Position numbers and translations under genes: made by a program. A stretch of DNA of 64,000 nucleotides from Brachyhypopomus gauderio (lineage: Eukaryota > Chordata > Actinopteri > Gymnotiformes > Hypopomidae), in the NCBI RefSeq assembly GCF_052324685.1, contig NC_135228.1, forward strand, positions 16,568,611 to 16,632,610, written 5' to 3'. Every line of letters starts with the position of its first letter. Within the stretch, counting starts at the first letter, position 1. Of the stretch, positions 55,360 through 64,000 are shown piece by piece. The notes under the pieces were generated by a model. It made no database searches. It saw nothing but the letters and a program-made list of their open reading frames with translations, and was not told where the DNA came from.

Positions 55360-57115
55360 GTGTTTAGTTTTATACTGTTTTATAAAAGTGCATACACACA
55401 TGTTCCTAAAGCTTGATTTATGCACATTGTAAATACTTATCTACCTGTGGTCTAGACTGACAGGTCTAGGTTTGTAAGAATTTCACATCAAAGGGAAGTA
55501 TTGCTAGCAAATGCTCCTTGCTTTGTTCATATGTATATTACATAAATCAACACATGTTTGTATATTTAAACAGAGATATATTTTCAGGATTTTTGTACAT
55601 TGTGTTACTGTTGCTGGTCTTAATAAAATGTAACTGTATATTCTGACTACTTGAATACAGGATTAGGCAAACATTTGTATTTTTTTGCATTTGTTTACTA
55701 TAAGTTTGTTGATACATTTTATTAAATGCAATATATAAAGTAAAATTATAAACAGCACATTTTAACTACCTGACAATTTATTGTAATGTAATTACATAAA
55801 GTCAGTTACAAGTTCAAAATTTGTATAAACCTAGCTAGCTATTAATATTTGTACATCTAAATGTACAAATGTATTGTAAGTTAGGTATAATTGTTTTACA
55901 TTTATTGTATGAGTTTTAAAGTGCTATCCTAGGACCTATTTTGATGTTCTTATCTATATACCTGAGCTGACTTTTTCATTACCATGATCTATGGGTATTT
56001 CAATTATTTTTAAGACAACATTCATTCACCCTCCAACATTCCGACATTCTCTGACATGACACCGTGTTTTAAGCTTATACTTTTTAAATTAATCTATTCT
56101 TTAAAAAGTATTTAAGAACAATATTCTTACTAGTTTAGTAAATAAAACATCTCTCTATCCTTGTTTATGTTGTCAATATTTAAAAATAATAATTATACTA
56201 TTTTTGTAATAACTAGTATTGCTATTATTGTTAATAATTAGTAATTAGATTATTTACTAATAACAATTGATGAGATGCTTTTTCTGGGGGGTGGTGTTCG
56301 GGGCCAGGGGCCAGGTGCCTGGGGGGTGGGGCGGAACAATTTAGAAGACGGAACGGAAACGCAATACGGTGCGTCGATATTATTATTCCTACCTGTCCTT
56401 CTTATGGCTAACGGGGTTTAGCTAGCTTAGCTTAGCTAGCTAGACTTGTTCTCGGCTTTTTTTCGTCACCTATGGTAGAGTGTTTTATGAATGGATCAAA
56501 ACAGACTGTGCATAGTATGTATGAATGCGCAATAGTGACTTAAGCTGTCGGAGGAGCTAAATGGAAACACAACAGCTAGCTTAGCCCGCCAGTCGTAGCG
56601 CTAGTTAGCTGTTAGCTAGCTGTGTGTGTGTGAGGCAGACAGTCTTCACACATGATGAACATAGTTTGATTTGTTGTGTTGACTGCATGTGTGAGTGACT
56701 AAACGTCTGTCGTAGCTGACAAGACGGATCTGGTTGAGTTTGATTGTTCTATTGTTGTATCCCCTGTGGGAAGTAAATAAGCTAGTTGGCTAACTTAATG
56801 AAGCAGGTTGCTTTCTAGCTGGCTAGTTTTGATAGCTGGCTAGCCACCATAGCTAACTGTCATTCATAACCTGATAATGTGAATGTAAAAATTATTCTGT
56901 TTTTGTGCACAACCGCGTGCGTTTTTTAAAACCGAATTTGCTAGCTAGTAGCTATGGTTTTGTTTAATCTACGTTATGAGTGGTCTAACATTTTGAGTAT
57001 TTTCAACTGTAGAAGTCAGACATAGACATCAGATGTGTTGTCTGTACTGCATAACTGCAAATTTATAGACAAACCTCACACATTTCACGGTTGCACATTA
57101 ACGTCTACGTTTAAG
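55360..57115. other. st14-nfrkb intergenic region and nfrkb 5' end
   Basis: The first kilobase is AT-rich without features. From about 56285 a G-rich, CpG-bearing stretch (GGGGTGGTGTTCGGGGCCAG, GCGGAACAA, GGAACGGAAACGC, GTGCGTCGATA) is the likely nfrkb promoter and non-coding first exon. From 56405 to 56960 the sequence is crowded with GCTAGC/CTAGCTAG/TTAGCT words. The acceptor TTTAAG at 57110-57115 opens the first coding exon. Confidence 0.45.
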
Positions 57116-57126
57116 GTATATGAAAA

Positions 57127-63981
<6,855 letters not shown>

Positions 63982-64000
63982 GTAAGCCTCTGTTCTGTTT

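Overview
This window is vertebrate nuclear DNA from a teleost fish. The evidence is intron-rich genes with GT-AG splicing, three fish-type odorant receptor genes, tRNA-derived fish SINEs, teleost retrotransposon families (HERO/R2-like, L2, Rex1/CR1-like, Ty3/gypsy) and many GT microsatellites. The SINE heads resemble those of otophysan fishes, but the species cannot be named from sequence alone.

Layout. 0-33 kb is a transposon-rich stretch built around a tandemly duplicated odorant receptor. Unit 1 (about 1.2-8.9 kb) and unit 2 (about 8.9-32.8 kb) share the order SINE, HERO-like retrotransposon, intergenic DNA, receptor gene on the minus strand, conserved hairpin. Unit 2 has grown to about 24 kb because about 14.5 kb of nested elements splits its HERO copy. 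These include a Ty3/gypsy element with the unusual protease-integrase-RT-RNase H order, which contains an L2 LINE, and a Rex1/CR1-like LINE that itself holds three DNA transposons. A further LTR element without pol lies between HERO and the receptor. Comparing the two units gives clean insertion boundaries, so several solo LTRs and DNA elements can be delimited to the base with their target-site duplications.

33-47 kb holds a third, more divergent receptor (39.1-40.1 kb, minus strand) in sparse DNA with SINEs, minisatellites and simple repeats.

47-55 kb holds a complete 19-exon matriptase gene (st14, plus strand; 848 residues predicted: membrane anchor, SEA, two CUB, four LDLRa, trypsin-like protease). 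A dead Tc1 transposon lies in its first intron. 57.1 kb to the window end holds the first 23 coding exons of nfrkb (INO80-complex subunit, plus strand), whose 3' end lies outside. From general knowledge, ST14 and NFRKB are also near neighbours in mammals, so this part is conserved synteny.

The receptors would act at the surface of olfactory neurons, matriptase at epithelial surfaces and NFRKB in the nucleus. There is no sign that they work together; their proximity is positional. No CRISPR array, operon, functional tRNA or rRNA gene was seen.
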